A DNA stretch of 64,000 nucleotides from Arthrobacter rhombi (GTDB lineage: Bacteria > Actinomycetota > Actinomycetes > Actinomycetales > Micrococcaceae), in assembly GCF_900163545.1 (NCBI RefSeq), contig NZ_FUHW01000038.1:248001-312000 (forward strand). The letters run 5' to 3'. The notes beneath the pieces are model-generated. The model was given only the letters and a program-made list of their open reading frames with translations, was not told the DNA's origin and made no database searches. The translations under genes and the position numbers were made by a program. Of this stretch, positions 37,609 to 47,034 are shown in pieces. How positions within the stretch are numbered: position 1 is the stretch's first letter; each line of letters begins with the position of its first letter.

Positions 37609-38484
37609 TCAGGCCACGGTCAGGATTTCGGCGCCCTGGTCGGTCACCAGGAGGGTGTGTTCGAACTGGGCGGTGCGTTTGCGGTCGCGGGTCACAGCCG
37701 TCCAACCGTCGTCCCACATGTCCCACTCGACCTTCCCGAGCGTGAGCATCGGTTCGATGGTGAACACCATCCCGGTCTCGATGAGCCGTGAGTAGGCGGG
37801 AGCGGCGTCGTAGTGCGGGATGATCAGCCCGGTGTGGAAGGCCTCACCCACGCCGTGACCGGTGAAGTCACGGACGACGCCGTAGCCGAAACGCTTCGCG
37901 TAGGCAGAAATGGTCCGCCCGATCACGTTGATCTCGCGTCCGGGCATCACCGCTTTAATGGCCCGGCGGAGAGACTCTTCCGTCCGTTCAACCAGCAGAC
38001 GTGAATCCTCGTCGACGTCCCCGGCGAGGAAGGTGGCGTTGGTATCGCCGTGGACACCGTTGATGAAGGCGGTGATGTCGATGTTCACGATGTCCCCTTC
38101 CTGCACCATCGTGGTATCGGGAATGCCGTGGCAAATGACTTCGTTGATCGACGCACATAATGATTTGCTGAAACCGCGGTAGCCCAACGTGGAAGGGTAG
38201 GCCCCGTTTTCGATCAGGTAGTCGTGACCGATGCGGTCCAGCTCATCGGTGGTCACTCCGGGGACGACTGCCTTCCCGACCAGTTGCAGGGCTTCGGCGG
38301 CGATCTTCGAGGCGTGGCGGATCCGTTCAATGGTTTCGGCGGACTTCACCTCGGAACCCTCGAACTTGGCCGGTGCCGGTTTGCCGACATATTCGGGACG
38401 GGTGATTGAGGCCGGAACATGACGTTGAGGCGTCGGGGTACCGGGGACGAGATTTCCAAGGGGTGCTGTGGACGTACGTGGCAT
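37609..38484 (-). CDS. map: Methionine aminopeptidase, type I
   Basis: A 291-residue enzyme that removes the initiator Met from nascent proteins. It has a 40-residue Pro-rich N-terminal extension (typical of actinobacterial MapB) and a pita-bread catalytic domain with His in EVICHGIP, Asp ligands in [16 protein letters not shown], His in [10 protein letters not shown] and Glu in FTIEPML. The ATG at 38484 is chosen because it lies 7 nt after a TAGGAT hexamer and the upstream in-frame residues have no family similarity. Confidence 0.93.
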   Translation of the reverse strand: MPRTSTAPLGNLVPGTPTPQRHVPASITRPEYVGKPAPAKFEGSEVKSAETIERIRHASKIAAEALQLVGKAVVPGVTTDELDRIGHDYLIENGAYPSTLGYRGFSKSLCASINEVICHGIPDTTMVQEGDIVNIDITAFINGVHGDTNATFLAGDVDEDSRLLVERTEESLRRAIKAVMPGREINVIGRTISAYAKRFGYGVVRDFTGHGVGEAFHTGLIIPHYDAAPAYSRLIETGMVFTIEPMLTLGKVEWDMWDDGWTAVTRDRKRTAQFEHTLLVTDQGAEILTVA

Positions 38485-38491
38485 GTTCTCG

Positions 38492-38497
38492 ATCCTA
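38492..38497 (-). promoter_or_regulatory. -10 element of map, leaderless
   Basis: On the minus strand TAGGAT ends 7 nt before the map ATG (38484). Divergent from the gene at 38582; a TATGGT at 38520-38525 could serve that one. Confidence 0.55.
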
Positions 38498-38581
38498 TCG
38501 CCAAGTTCGAGGCCCGGAGTATGGTGGGCTCCCCAGATGAGCCCGGACGTGAGCCGGGGAACCGCAGGAAAGAGGTACGGC

Positions 38582-38767
38582 ATGAGTGACGGCAGTGAAA
38601 CCACGGGCGGCAATTTCTGGTTCAACGTCAACACCAAGCAGGTTGAAGCCGGTCCGCAATCGGACTGGTCGCAACTGCTGGGCCCCTATGACACCCGTGA
38701 GGAAGCCCAAGGCGCACTGTCCCAAGTGGCCCGGAACAACGAGGCCTGGGACGACGACGAGGACTAG
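38582..38767 (+). CDS. Conserved 61-residue SPOR-like protein
   Basis: A small acidic protein ([20 protein letters not shown] through AWDDDED) with a short SPOR-like pattern: a [10 protein letters not shown] strand and a [11 protein letters not shown] helix. Such proteins are common as single genes near map or glnA in Micrococcales; function is unknown. Support as real: good AAAGAGG ribosome site, codon usage and family resemblance. It is convergent with panB, and the two stop codons are directly adjacent (TAG/CTA), leaving no space for an intergenic terminator. Confidence 0.75.
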   Translation: MSDGSETTGGNFWFNVNTKQVEAGPQSDWSQLLGPYDTREEAQGALSQVARNNEAWDDDED

Positions 38768-39622
38768 CTAGAAGCCGTGTTCCTCCGCTGGGAAGGTCCC
38801 TTCGAGAACGTCACGGTGGTACGCGGAGGCTGCCTCGCCCATGACCTGGCGGAGGTCGGCATATTTCTTCACAAAGCGGGGCAACTTACCGGGGTTCAAC
38901 CCCAACATGTCCTGCCAGACCAGGACCTGTCCGGTGGTGCCGGCACCGGCGCCGATGCCGATGGTGGGAACCGAAACCGCGGCGTCGACGGCGGCGGCGA
39001 CCTCGGAGGGCACCATCTCCATGAGGACGCAGAACGCGCCGGCTTCCTGGAGGGCCGTGGCATCGTCGATGAGCTGTTGGGCGGCCCCACCGCGACCTTG
39101 GACCTTATAGCCACCGAGGGCGTGTTCGGCCTGCGGGGTGAAACCGATATGGGCCATGACCGGGATTCCTGCGTCGACCACCGCACGGACGTGCTCCGCG
39201 CGTCGGGCGGTGCCTTCCATCTTCACCGCATGGATCCCCGTCTCCTTCATCAGTCGTACCGATGATTCGACGGCAAGCTGGGGGGAGGCCTCGAAGCTGC
39301 CGAAGGGCAGATCGCAGACGACCAGACTGTGCCGCGCGCCGGCGGTGACGGAGCGGGCGAAGACGCTCATCTCGTCGAGGGTGATGGGCAGGGTGGTCGA
39401 ATATCCCATGACGTTATTTGCGGCAGAGTCACCCACGAGCAGGACCTCGATGCCGGACTCGTCGAAGATGGACGCAGCATACTGGTCGTAGGCGGTCAAC
39501 ATGGCAAAGCGTCGGCCCTCTGCCTTGGCGCGGGCTAGATGCCCGATGCGGACCCTGCCGCTGACTGGGGGCGCGGGAGTGGACTGACCGGAGTCGTAGG
39601 GGGAGGGCTGTTCGTGCGACAT
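38768..39622 (-). CDS. panB: 3-methyl-2-oxobutanoate hydroxymethyltransferase (pantothenate synthesis)
   Basis: A 284-residue TIM-barrel enzyme that forms ketopantoate from 2-oxoisovalerate and methylenetetrahydrofolate, the first committed step to pantothenate and CoA. Conserved blocks: MLTAYDQYAA, VLLVGDSAANNVMGY (Asp metal ligand), KMEGTARR, GIPVMAHIGFTPQ and PTIGIGAGAGTTGQVLVWQDMLG. The ATG at 39622 is preferred to the GTG at 39631, which lies inside the -10. panC and panD are not in the window. Convergent with the 61-residue gene. Confidence 0.94.
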   Translation of the reverse strand: MSHEQPSPYDSGQSTPAPPVSGRVRIGHLARAKAEGRRFAMLTAYDQYAASIFDESGIEVLLVGDSAANNVMGYSTTLPITLDEMSVFARSVTAGARHSLVVCDLPFGSFEASPQLAVESSVRLMKETGIHAVKMEGTARRAEHVRAVVDAGIPVMAHIGFTPQAEHALGGYKVQGRGGAAQQLIDDATALQEAGAFCVLMEMVPSEVAAAVDAAVSVPTIGIGAGAGTTGQVLVWQDMLGLNPGKLPRFVKKYADLRQVMGEAASAYHRDVLEGTFPAEEHGF

Positions 39623-39629
39623 GGCTATC

Positions 39630-39635
39630 ACGATA
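39630..39635 (-). promoter_or_regulatory. -10 element of panB, leaderless
   Basis: TATCGT on the minus strand ends 7 nt before the ATG at 39622. Divergent from glnA2. Confidence 0.5.
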
Positions 39636-39679
39636 CGTCACCTGTGCGCCGGGACACTCGGTCGTGCACGGATTCCGAG

Positions 39680-39716
39680 TAGGGTTAAGCGCGGTGGAAC
39701 GGCCCGAAACCACCGC
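39680..39716 (+). promoter_or_regulatory. glnA2 -10 element and leader hairpin
   Basis: TAGGGT (39680-39685) is a plausible -10. The leader then folds a 7-bp hairpin, GCGGTGG (39691-39697) with CCACCGC (39710-39716), before the GAGGAG ribosome site. No GlnR-like box is seen here, unlike glnA1. Confidence 0.4.
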
Positions 39717-39749
39717 AGCATTCGCCGGATCAGACGAGGAGCGACGCAT

Positions 39750-41090
39750 ATGGACCGCCAGCAGGAATTGGTGCTCAGGACCATTGAGGAGCGCGACGTG
39801 CGTTTCGTACGCATGTGGTTCACCGATGTGGTCGGATCACTGAAGTCGGTGGCCTTGGCCCCGGCGGAGGTCGAGGGTGCGTTCGAGGAAGGGCTCGGGT
39901 TCGATGGTTCTTCCATCGAGGGCCTGTCGCGGATCTACGAATCCGACATGCTCGCTCAACCGGATCCCTCCACCTTCCAGATCCTCCCGTGGCGCGGGGA
40001 GATCGAACCGACCTCACGCATGTTCTGCGACATCCTGACCCCCGAAGGCGAACCGTCCCCGGCGGATCCCCGGCATGTGCTCAAACGCCAGTTGGCGGCA
40101 GCAGCGGAACAGGGATTCACCTGCTATACCCACCCGGAGGTGGAGTTCTACCTGTTGAAGTCCGATGACTTGGGCGATAACGGTGAACCAATCCCCGTGG
40201 ACTACGGCGGCTACTTCGACCATGTGACCGGCGGCGTGGGGCAGGATTTCCGTCGTCGTGCGGTGACCATGCTCGAGGCGGTGGGCATCTCCGTGGAGTT
40301 CAGCCACCACGAGACCGGACCCGGACAGAACGAAATCGATCTGCGCTACGCGGACGCACTGCAGACGGCGGATAACATCATGACGTTCCGGACCGTCATC
40401 AAGGAGGTGGCGCTGCAGCAGGGGATCTACGCAACCTTCATGCCCAAGCCCTTCTCCAGCCATCCGGGATCGGGCATGCACACCCACTTTTCCCTCTTTG
40501 AAGGCGATACCAACGCGTTCTTCGAAGCAGGGCAGGAGTATCAGCTCTCGCAGACCGCCCGGCAATTCATCGCCGGCATCCTGCACCACGCCCCCGAGTT
40601 CACCGCCATCACCAACCAGTTCGTGAACTCCTATAAGCGGCTCTGGGGCGGGGGAGAGGCGCCCAGCCACTTATCCTGGGGCCACAACAACCGTTCCGCC
40701 CTGGTGCGTGTGCCGTTGTATAAACCGAATAAGGGCCAGTCGGCACGGGTGGAATACCGGGGCATAGACTCTGCCGCCAACCCGTACCTGGCCTACGCGG
40801 TCATCCTCGGTGCCGGCCTGAAGGGGATCGAAGAGGGGTACGAGCTCGCACCGGCAACCGACGACGACGTCTGGGGTCTCAGTGCCGCCGAACGCCGGGC
40901 CATGGGCCACGCCCCGCTCCCCGGATCGCTGCATGACGCCATCCGTTCCATGGAGGACTCCGAACTGGTGGCCGGTATCCTCGGCGAACAGGTTTTCGAT
41001 TCCTTCCTCCGCAATAAGCAGGACGAATGGAACGAATACCGGCAATACGTCAGCCCCTTCGAAACCTCCCGCTACCTCGGCATTCTCTAG
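39750..41090 (+). CDS. glnA2: Type I glutamine synthetase GlnA2
   Basis: A 446-residue glutamine synthetase paralogue, the same length as mycobacterial GlnA2 and shorter than GlnA1 (474) on the opposite strand of this window. It has the N-terminal beta-grasp domain (RFVRMWFTDVVGSLKSV), GFDGSSIEG, the metal ligands in PEVEFYL, HHETGPGQNEIDLRY, and the ATP-binding FMPKPF and NSYKRL. ATG at 39750 with GAGGAG 9 nt upstream; the open frame reaches 39621. glnE starts 9 nt after the stop, matching the glnA2-glnE order of actinobacteria. Confidence 0.92.
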   Translation: MDRQQELVLRTIEERDVRFVRMWFTDVVGSLKSVALAPAEVEGAFEEGLGFDGSSIEGLSRIYESDMLAQPDPSTFQILPWRGEIEPTSRMFCDILTPEGEPSPADPRHVLKRQLAAAAEQGFTCYTHPEVEFYLLKSDDLGDNGEPIPVDYGGYFDHVTGGVGQDFRRRAVTMLEAVGISVEFSHHETGPGQNEIDLRYADALQTADNIMTFRTVIKEVALQQGIYATFMPKPFSSHPGSGMHTHFSLFEGDTNAFFEAGQEYQLSQTARQFIAGILHHAPEFTAITNQFVNSYKRLWGGGEAPSHLSWGHNNRSALVRVPLYKPNKGQSARVEYRGIDSAANPYLAYAVILGAGLKGIEEGYELAPATDDDVWGLSAAERRAMGHAPLPGSLHDAIRSMEDSELVAGILGEQVFDSFLRNKQDEWNEYRQYVSPFETSRYLGIL

Positions 41091-41099
41091 GCGGTTTCC

Positions 41100-44000
41100 G
41101 TGAGCCTGACGCGACAGCTGATTTCCGCCGGGTTCGACGACGTCGAGCGGGCCAAACGGTTCCTCGGCGACGAGGTCCTCGCCGGAGCCGACGAGGCTGC
41201 ACTGCTGGCTGGTCTGCGCGCGGCAGCCGATCCGGATCAGGCCCTGTTGCTGGTCCTGCGCCTGGCCGAGCGGGCCCCCGGGATCCTGGACCGACTGCAC
41301 GACGTCGAGGCGGCGATCCCGGTATTGCGCCTGCTGGGTGCCTCGGAAGCTCTGGGAGATTTCCTGGTCAGGCATCCGGAACAACTGCGCATCTTCGCCC
41401 CGGAGGACCAGCCCGCCAGTGAAGACCCCCAGGAGAAGGATTCCGTCGGGGACGCCGCCCCGGGGGCAGATCCCTCCACGACCGAATCCGGTGCTTTCGA
41501 GGACGGTGCCGATACCGCACTCGTGTCCGAAGTGCCCGAGGGGTGGCGTCAGATACCCTACCGGACGTTGCGCCAGCGCATGCTGCAGGCGGTAGGCGCA
41601 GACCCGGACCACCACGTGCCGGTAGCCATCCACGAGGGAAAGAACGGCTACGCCCTGTTGCGTGTCGCCTACCGGGCAGGACTCGCCCAGCTGGCGCTCC
41701 GTGATGTTGGTGCGGAGGATCCCTCGGCCGTCATGCCTGCCGTGGCAGCGGAACTGGCTGATCTGGCAGGGGCAGCCATTGATGGCGCCCTGGCCATCGC
41801 CCGGCTCGAAGCCGCCGAAAGGTTCGCCTCCGAAGACGTCGCCGCAGTGCATTTGGCAGTCATCGGGATGGGGAAGTGCGGGGCCTGGGAACTGAACTAT
41901 ATTTCGGACGTCGACGTCATCTACGTCCACGGGGCCGAAGACCTGGACGATGATCGTGCCGCCGAGATCGCGGCGACCCTGGCCATCGGCATCTCCCGAG
42001 TCATCAATTCCCCCGGCCCGGAGCCGGCCCTGTGGGAAGTCGACGCGAACCTGCGGCCAGAAGGCAAGGATGGGGCGCTTTCAAGGACGTTGTCCTCACA
42101 TGTGGCCTACTACGAGCGGTGGGCCAAAAGCTGGGAGTTCCAGGCCTTGTTGAAGGCACGGTGTATTGCCGGGGACATTGAACTGGGGCGCCGCTATGAG
42201 GAAGCCGTCGCTCCGATGATCTGGAATTCCTCGGAGCGGGACGGTTTCGTGGAATCGGTCCAGGGGATGCGTAAACGGGTGCTGGAGAATATCTCACCCG
42301 ATGAACTCTCCCGTCAGATCAAGCTGGGCCCGGGCGGATTGCGCGATGTCGAATTCACCGTCCAGCTCCTGCAACTGGTTCACGGCCGCGTCGACGAGAC
42401 CCTTAGGGTGCGGGATACGACGTCGGCCATCACCGCTTTGAGCGTGGGCGGCTACATCGGGCGTGCCGATGCCGCAGATTTCGATCAGGCCTATCGGTAC
42501 TTGCGGGTTCTGGAGCATCGCCTCCAATTGGTGAACATGCGTCGTACCCACCTCATGCCGGTGAAGGAGGCCGCCCTGCGCGTCTTGTTCAGGGCCTCGG
42601 GCGGGAAGGCCATCAGCGGGCGCAAACCTGCCGACGAACTCACCCGCCAATGGCAGAACACCAAGCGTTCGGTCCGGCGTTTGCACGAATCGATTTTTTA
42701 CCGGCCACTCTTGGCTTCGGCCTCAAACCTTTCCACCGATGAGGTCAGGCTCTCACCCGCCGCAGCACAGGCACGATTGGCCGCGTTGGGCTACCTTGAC
42801 CCCAAGGGGGCCATGCGCCATATAGAGGCACTCACCACTGGTGTGCGGCGTCGTGCCGCTTTACAGCGTCAGCTCCTGCCGGTGCTGCTCGAATGGCTGG
42901 CCGAGGGGGTGGATCCAGATGCTGGTCTGTTGGGTTTCCGCCGGCTGAGCGAGGCGCTGGGGGAATCGCATTGGTATCTGGGCATGCTGCGTGACTCCAA
43001 GGCAGCCGCCGAACGGCTCTGCCATGTGTTGTCGGGTTCGCGTTTCATCACCGACCTCCTGGAAGTTTCCCCCGAGTCGGCGTCCTGGCTCGGAGATGAC
43101 CGAGAATTGCGGCCCCTGCCCTTCGAGCAGCTCTGGCAGGAGAATGCATCCAAGCTCAAACGGCATGGCAACCCGGAGTCGGCCATGCGCCTGGTGCGTC
43201 TGAACCGGCGACGTGAGTTGCTCCGGATTGCCTTAGCCGATTCGGCCGATCTGCTGAGCATCGATGAGATGGGGTGGGCCCTGTCTGATGTGGATCGGGC
43301 GGCAGTCTTGGCTGCTTTACGGGTGGCCGAGAGCCACGAGTTCGAGACGACCCAGCGGTTAACCGACTTGCTCGTGGTGGCGATGGGGCGCCAGGGCGGC
43401 CGGGAGATCGGCTACGGCTCGGATGCGGATGTGATCTATGTTCACCGACCGCTGGAAGGGGCTGATCCGCAAAGCGCACAGCAGCAGGCACTGCGGATCT
43501 TTGCCCATGTGGGAAAGCTGCTCACTCAGCCGCTGAAACCGGCAGTGCTCGCCGAACCCAAGCTGGTGGTCGACGCTGCCTTGCGGCCCGAAGGGAAGAA
43601 CGGTCCGCTGGCCCGTTCCCTGGAGTCCTATCGTGGTTACTACGACCGCTGGGCCCTGGTATGGGAGCGTCAGGCGCTCCTGCGCGCCCGCCCGATGGCT
43701 GGTTCCGATAGCTTGGCCGCCGAATTTATGACCCTGGTCGACGGCGTACGATACGGCCGTGGAGCCAGCCCCGACGAACTGCGTGAGATTCGCAGGGTCA
43801 AGGCCCGGGTGGAAGCAGAACGGCTGCCGCGTGGCGCGGACTCCACTCGACATGTGAAGTTGGGGCGCGGCGGTTTGAGCGACGTCGAATGGCTCGTTCA
43901 ACTCCTGCAGCTCGAACATGCCAAGGACCATCCTGAATTACGGACCACTTCCACGCGCGAGGCACTGGCCACGTTGGCTGACCTCGAGCTGCTGCCCCGC

Positions 44001-44252
44001 GGCGACGTCGAACTATTGGACCGGGCGTGGCTGCTGGCGACCCAAATCCGTGGTGCCTCGGTGGCCTGTACCGGGCGTGCCTCGGATGTCCTGCCCCGGT
44101 CGTGGCGTGACATGGAAGCCGTCGCGCGGTGGTGCGGGTATCCGGCAGGAAACGCTTCCGAGCTGGAAAATGACTACCGGCGTGTGACACGCAGGGCCCG
44201 CAGCGTCTTCGAGAGACACTTCTACGGATTCGAGGAAAATGGCCATGACTAA
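41100..44252 (+). CDS. glnE: Bifunctional glutamine synthetase adenylyltransferase/deadenylase
   Basis: A 1,050-residue enzyme that adenylylates GlnA1 and removes the AMP. It has two nucleotidyltransferase domains with the GxGKxG...DxD pattern: N-terminal GMGKCGAWELNYISDVDVIYVH (deadenylylating) and C-terminal AMGRQGGREIGYGSDADVIYVH, separated and followed by helical regulatory regions. An acidic low-complexity insert lies at about 100-140. GTG at 41100. The cupin gene follows after 99 nt. Confidence 0.95.
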   Translation: MSLTRQLISAGFDDVERAKRFLGDEVLAGADEAALLAGLRAAADPDQALLLVLRLAERAPGILDRLHDVEAAIPVLRLLGASEALGDFLVRHPEQLRIFAPEDQPASEDPQEKDSVGDAAPGADPSTTESGAFEDGADTALVSEVPEGWRQIPYRTLRQRMLQAVGADPDHHVPVAIHEGKNGYALLRVAYRAGLAQLALRDVGAEDPSAVMPAVAAELADLAGAAIDGALAIARLEAAERFASEDVAAVHLAVIGMGKCGAWELNYISDVDVIYVHGAEDLDDDRAAEIAATLAIGISRVINSPGPEPALWEVDANLRPEGKDGALSRTLSSHVAYYERWAKSWEFQALLKARCIAGDIELGRRYEEAVAPMIWNSSERDGFVESVQGMRKRVLENISPDELSRQIKLGPGGLRDVEFTVQLLQLVHGRVDETLRVRDTTSAITALSVGGYIGRADAADFDQAYRYLRVLEHRLQLVNMRRTHLMPVKEAALRVLFRASGGKAISGRKPADELTRQWQNTKRSVRRLHESIFYRPLLASASNLSTDEVRLSPAAAQARLAALGYLDPKGAMRHIEALTTGVRRRAALQRQLLPVLLEWLAEGVDPDAGLLGFRRLSEALGESHWYLGMLRDSKAAAERLCHVLSGSRFITDLLEVSPESASWLGDDRELRPLPFEQLWQENASKLKRHGNPESAMRLVRLNRRRELLRIALADSADLLSIDEMGWALSDVDRAAVLAALRVAESHEFETTQRLTDLLVVAMGRQGGREIGYGSDADVIYVHRPLEGADPQSAQQQALRIFAHVGKLLTQPLKPAVLAEPKLVVDAALRPEGKNGPLARSLESYRGYYDRWALVWERQALLRARPMAGSDSLAAEFMTLVDGVRYGRGASPDELREIRRVKARVEAERLPRGADSTRHVKLGRGGLSDVEWLVQLLQLEHAKDHPELRTTSTREALATLADLELLPRGDVELLDRAWLLATQIRGASVACTGRASDVLPRSWRDMEAVARWCGYPAGNASELENDYRRVTRRARSVFERHFYGFEENGHD

Positions 44253-44351
44253 CTGGGCTGCCTCACTCGCAGGGCACAATGGAACGCAGGAGACCACGAC
44301 GCTGCCATCGGTACCGTCTGGTCCAGTCCCTGAACAACGAAAGTGGGAAAC

Positions 44352-44681
44352 ATGCATGTGAGTAAAGCCGATCTCGACGAACTGGTCGCCCAGCACCTGG
44401 AGAAGGCCAAGACCGCCCCGCATGGGCGCAGCGCCACTGCCGTACTGAAGGACGGTAAGTTGCGTCAGACGCTGCTGGCACTGGACGCCGGATCCGAGAT
44501 GGCAGATCACAGCAAGCCGGAGTCGGCCACCCTGCTGGTCCTGCAGGGGACGGTCACCGTTCGTTGGGCTGATGGCGAGCAGGTGATCAGCCACGGTGGG
44601 CTCTACGTGATCCCCGATGTCATTCACAACGTCTTGGCCTCCGAACCGTCAGCTTTCCTGCTGACCACGATCGCCGGCTAG
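44352..44681 (+). CDS. Small cupin-domain protein
   Basis: A 109-residue single cupin: beta-barrel motif 1 around SKPESATLLVLQGTVTVRW and motif 2 around GGLYVIPDVIHNVLASEPSAFLL. The first motif has Lys/Pro in place of the usual His pair, so metal binding is doubtful. ATG 44352 is taken; GTG 44343 is three codons upstream. Function unknown; possibly cotranscribed with glnE. The 232 nt after it hold only the promoter of the next gene. Confidence 0.75.
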   Translation: MHVSKADLDELVAQHLEKAKTAPHGRSATAVLKDGKLRQTLLALDAGSEMADHSKPESATLLVLQGTVTVRWADGEQVISHGGLYVIPDVIHNVLASEPSAFLLTTIAG

Positions 44682-44884
44682 AACTACTGTAGATCTTCGT
44701 CTCTCCGGCAACCTGCCCCCGAGCTTTTGAAGCCCGTCGTGTGGAATGTGCGTCCTTTTGCCGAGGTGTTTCATCGGATACAGGACGGCTACTGACCAAC
44801 TTCTCGGCTCGTTTGAATGGCCTCTTTCCCATCACAAACCCCGCCTAGGCCCTGTTCTCCACACCCCGGGACCACACGCCCTAT

Positions 44885-44907
44885 CTGTCGGTGGCAACTG
44901 GCACAGT
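44885..44907 (+). promoter_or_regulatory. RecA-NDp (PafBC-type DNA-damage) promoter of the DUF222/HNH gene
   Basis: CTGTCGGTG (44885-44893) matches TTGTCRGTG at 8 of 9 positions. An exact 8-nt spacer and CACAGT (44902-44907; consensus TANNNT, one mismatch) follow. The ATG at 44914 is 6 nt downstream, so the transcript would be leaderless, as for dinB. Confidence 0.6.
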
Positions 44908-44913
44908 GGGGTT

Positions 44914-46989
44914 ATGGACCAGGACAACGAAGCGCAGACGGTCACCGGGTGGACGCTCACCCGCCTCGGCCCAACGCCCGTTGATGGTTCGAGCCGTTTC
45001 AAAGCAGCCGAAGCACTTTCCCGCTTCGCTGAAGCCGAAAAATTCCGTGCCGCTGCCATGCTCCACGACGAAGCCCAACAAGCCATCGACCCCCGCCTGG
45101 AAGCACTGACCAGCCGACCCGGGATGCGAATCTCGCTACGGACCGGTCGGATCATTTCCTACGCAGCCACCGATAGCGCTGCCCTGGAAATCGCCCTGAT
45201 CGCCGGACTCTCCCCGGGCCAGGGACACCGGGTCCTGGATCAGGCCGAGACCCTGGTGATGGATACCCCCGAAGTCCTCGAGTCCCTGGCACTGGGCCGT
45301 ATCGGTGCCAGCCATGTCCAACGGATCCTGGAACATACCCAACACATCACCGCTGAACCAGTAGTTCTGCCGGCCCGGGACGCGGATGAGGCCAGCAAGG
45401 AAGAGTTTGAACGGCAGGCCGCGGCCAGTGCTGCCCGGGCCAGAGCCGATCGGCGCGACTTCGGGGCCGATATGCTCGCGATCGCCCCGGGCAAGTCGCC
45501 TTCCCAACTTCGAGCTCGGGGCCGGCAGGTCATGGAGAGGTATTACGGGTTCTCTTTCACCAAACGCTCCCGGGCCGCGCTGCGGGACCGCAGGATCAGT
45601 TTGGAAGAGGGCCGCGACGGGATGACCTGGTTCTCCGGTTACCTCCCCTCGGCCAGTTGCCAGGCGATCTTCTCCAAGATCGATGCCATGGCCCGGTTGC
45701 TGAAAACAGCCCCCGAAACCGCCGTAGCGGTCAGCGACGCCGCAACACAAGCAGCCCAAGGCCCCGGCACCGAGGAGCGCACGGGCAGCGGGACGGACCT
45801 GCTCGAATCCGCTGGTGACGACCCGGATGCCTCCTTGCCGACTGATGACCCCGGTGAGTTCCGGACCTTGGATCAGTTACGTGCCGATGTCTTCACCGAT
45901 TTCATGCTCAACGGTCCCCGTGGCCAGGGGCTGGAGACCGTGGACGCCCAGGTCTTCGTGACGATTCCAGCGACCATGCTGCCCGGAACCGCCGGAGGAC
46001 CCACCAATATTGATGACACCCCCATCAACGGCCCCGAGCCTGACACGGGGACGGCGGGCGGGGCAAACGTTCGAGAAGGCATCCCCGCGGCCACTCCTGT
46101 CTCGGACCATGATCAGGCCGGCTTGGATGTTCCCGGTGGATTGGCGGTCGCAGAACTCACCCCCGGAGCGCCGCTGCCCACGATCCTGGGTGGTGGGCCC
46201 ATTGATCAACAATCAGCGGCCCGGTTGATGGTCGCAGCGAAGTCCTGGTGGCGGGTGATCACCGATCCACTGACCGGGGCGGTGGTGAAGTTCGGGCAAC
46301 GCAGGTATCGGCCCACAGCGGCCCAGAGAGCGATCCTGCAATTTCGGGACGGTTCCTGTACCACCCCGGGATGCACCGGGTCAGGCAGGACGTGCGAAAT
46401 CGACCACACCCAGGAATGGCAACATGGTGGTGGTACCGATATCGCGAATCTGCGCCTGGGGTGCAAACGGTGTCATCGGTTGAAGTCCTTAGGCTTACTC
46501 GAAGTCGAGCAACGAGCCGGAGGCACGATCCTGGTCACGAGTCTGTTCGGGACGCGTCGGGTTGGCTACCCGGCAGCGCCTTGGGCCGTGGCAGACCCCT
46601 GGCAAACCTCTCAAGCCACCGGCTCGGGTGGTGAGGGGCCGCCAGTCGATCCCGATGCGGTGATACCACCGGTGGTACCGCTACCGGTAGTCCGGCCGAA
46701 AGCGTTCACGATCGAGTCGAGCACGATCGAACGTGAGTATGAGAAGTATCTGGATTTGCAGATCCGTTTATGGGGTCGGATCCAAGAGGTACCGGATTCT
46801 TCTTGCGAGGCTCCCCAGCGTGGACGTTACGCGCTGACGACTCATGCCAAAGCGGCTCGGAAGCGGCGTTTGAAACGCAATGCTGGTGAGTATGGGCCAC
46901 CGGCGATCCATCGCCCTGATGACCGAGGCAATCCGCTACATCCAGAACCCGGGACACCCGATAAACCCCCAGGAAAACCACCCTTCTAA
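44914..46989 (+). CDS. DUF222 protein with C-terminal HNH endonuclease domain (13E12-type)
   Basis: A 691-residue protein. The N-terminal half is a helical DUF222 domain (LALGRIGASHVQRILEHT, FSGYLPSASCQAIFSKIDAMARLL). A low-complexity Gly/Thr/Pro/Asp insert follows (about 340-430). The HNH domain near 475-530 shows CTTPGCTGSGRTCEIDHTQEW...GGTDIANLRLGCKRCHRLKS, with Cys pairs for zinc and the catalytic DH. These genes occur in many copies in actinobacteria (13E12 repeats in M. tuberculosis) and are suspected mobile or defence-related nucleases; function is not established. ATG 44914 chosen over GTG 44746 because of the promoter just upstream. Confidence 0.85.
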   Translation: MDQDNEAQTVTGWTLTRLGPTPVDGSSRFKAAEALSRFAEAEKFRAAAMLHDEAQQAIDPRLEALTSRPGMRISLRTGRIISYAATDSAALEIALIAGLSPGQGHRVLDQAETLVMDTPEVLESLALGRIGASHVQRILEHTQHITAEPVVLPARDADEASKEEFERQAAASAARARADRRDFGADMLAIAPGKSPSQLRARGRQVMERYYGFSFTKRSRAALRDRRISLEEGRDGMTWFSGYLPSASCQAIFSKIDAMARLLKTAPETAVAVSDAATQAAQGPGTEERTGSGTDLLESAGDDPDASLPTDDPGEFRTLDQLRADVFTDFMLNGPRGQGLETVDAQVFVTIPATMLPGTAGGPTNIDDTPINGPEPDTGTAGGANVREGIPAATPVSDHDQAGLDVPGGLAVAELTPGAPLPTILGGGPIDQQSAARLMVAAKSWWRVITDPLTGAVVKFGQRRYRPTAAQRAILQFRDGSCTTPGCTGSGRTCEIDHTQEWQHGGGTDIANLRLGCKRCHRLKSLGLLEVEQRAGGTILVTSLFGTRRVGYPAAPWAVADPWQTSQATGSGGEGPPVDPDAVIPPVVPLPVVRPKAFTIESSTIEREYEKYLDLQIRLWGRIQEVPDSSCEAPQRGRYALTTHAKAARKRRLKRNAGEYGPPAIHRPDDRGNPLHPEPGTPDKPPGKPPF

Positions 46990-47034
46990 GGCAGTGTCCG
47001 GGAGATATTGTGCAGCCACAGAATGGTCCAGCCT

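Noticed and set aside
44746-44913. Longer start for the DUF222/HNH gene at a GTG at 44746
   Set aside because: The added residues show no family similarity and the region contains the damage-type promoter directly before the ATG at 44914.
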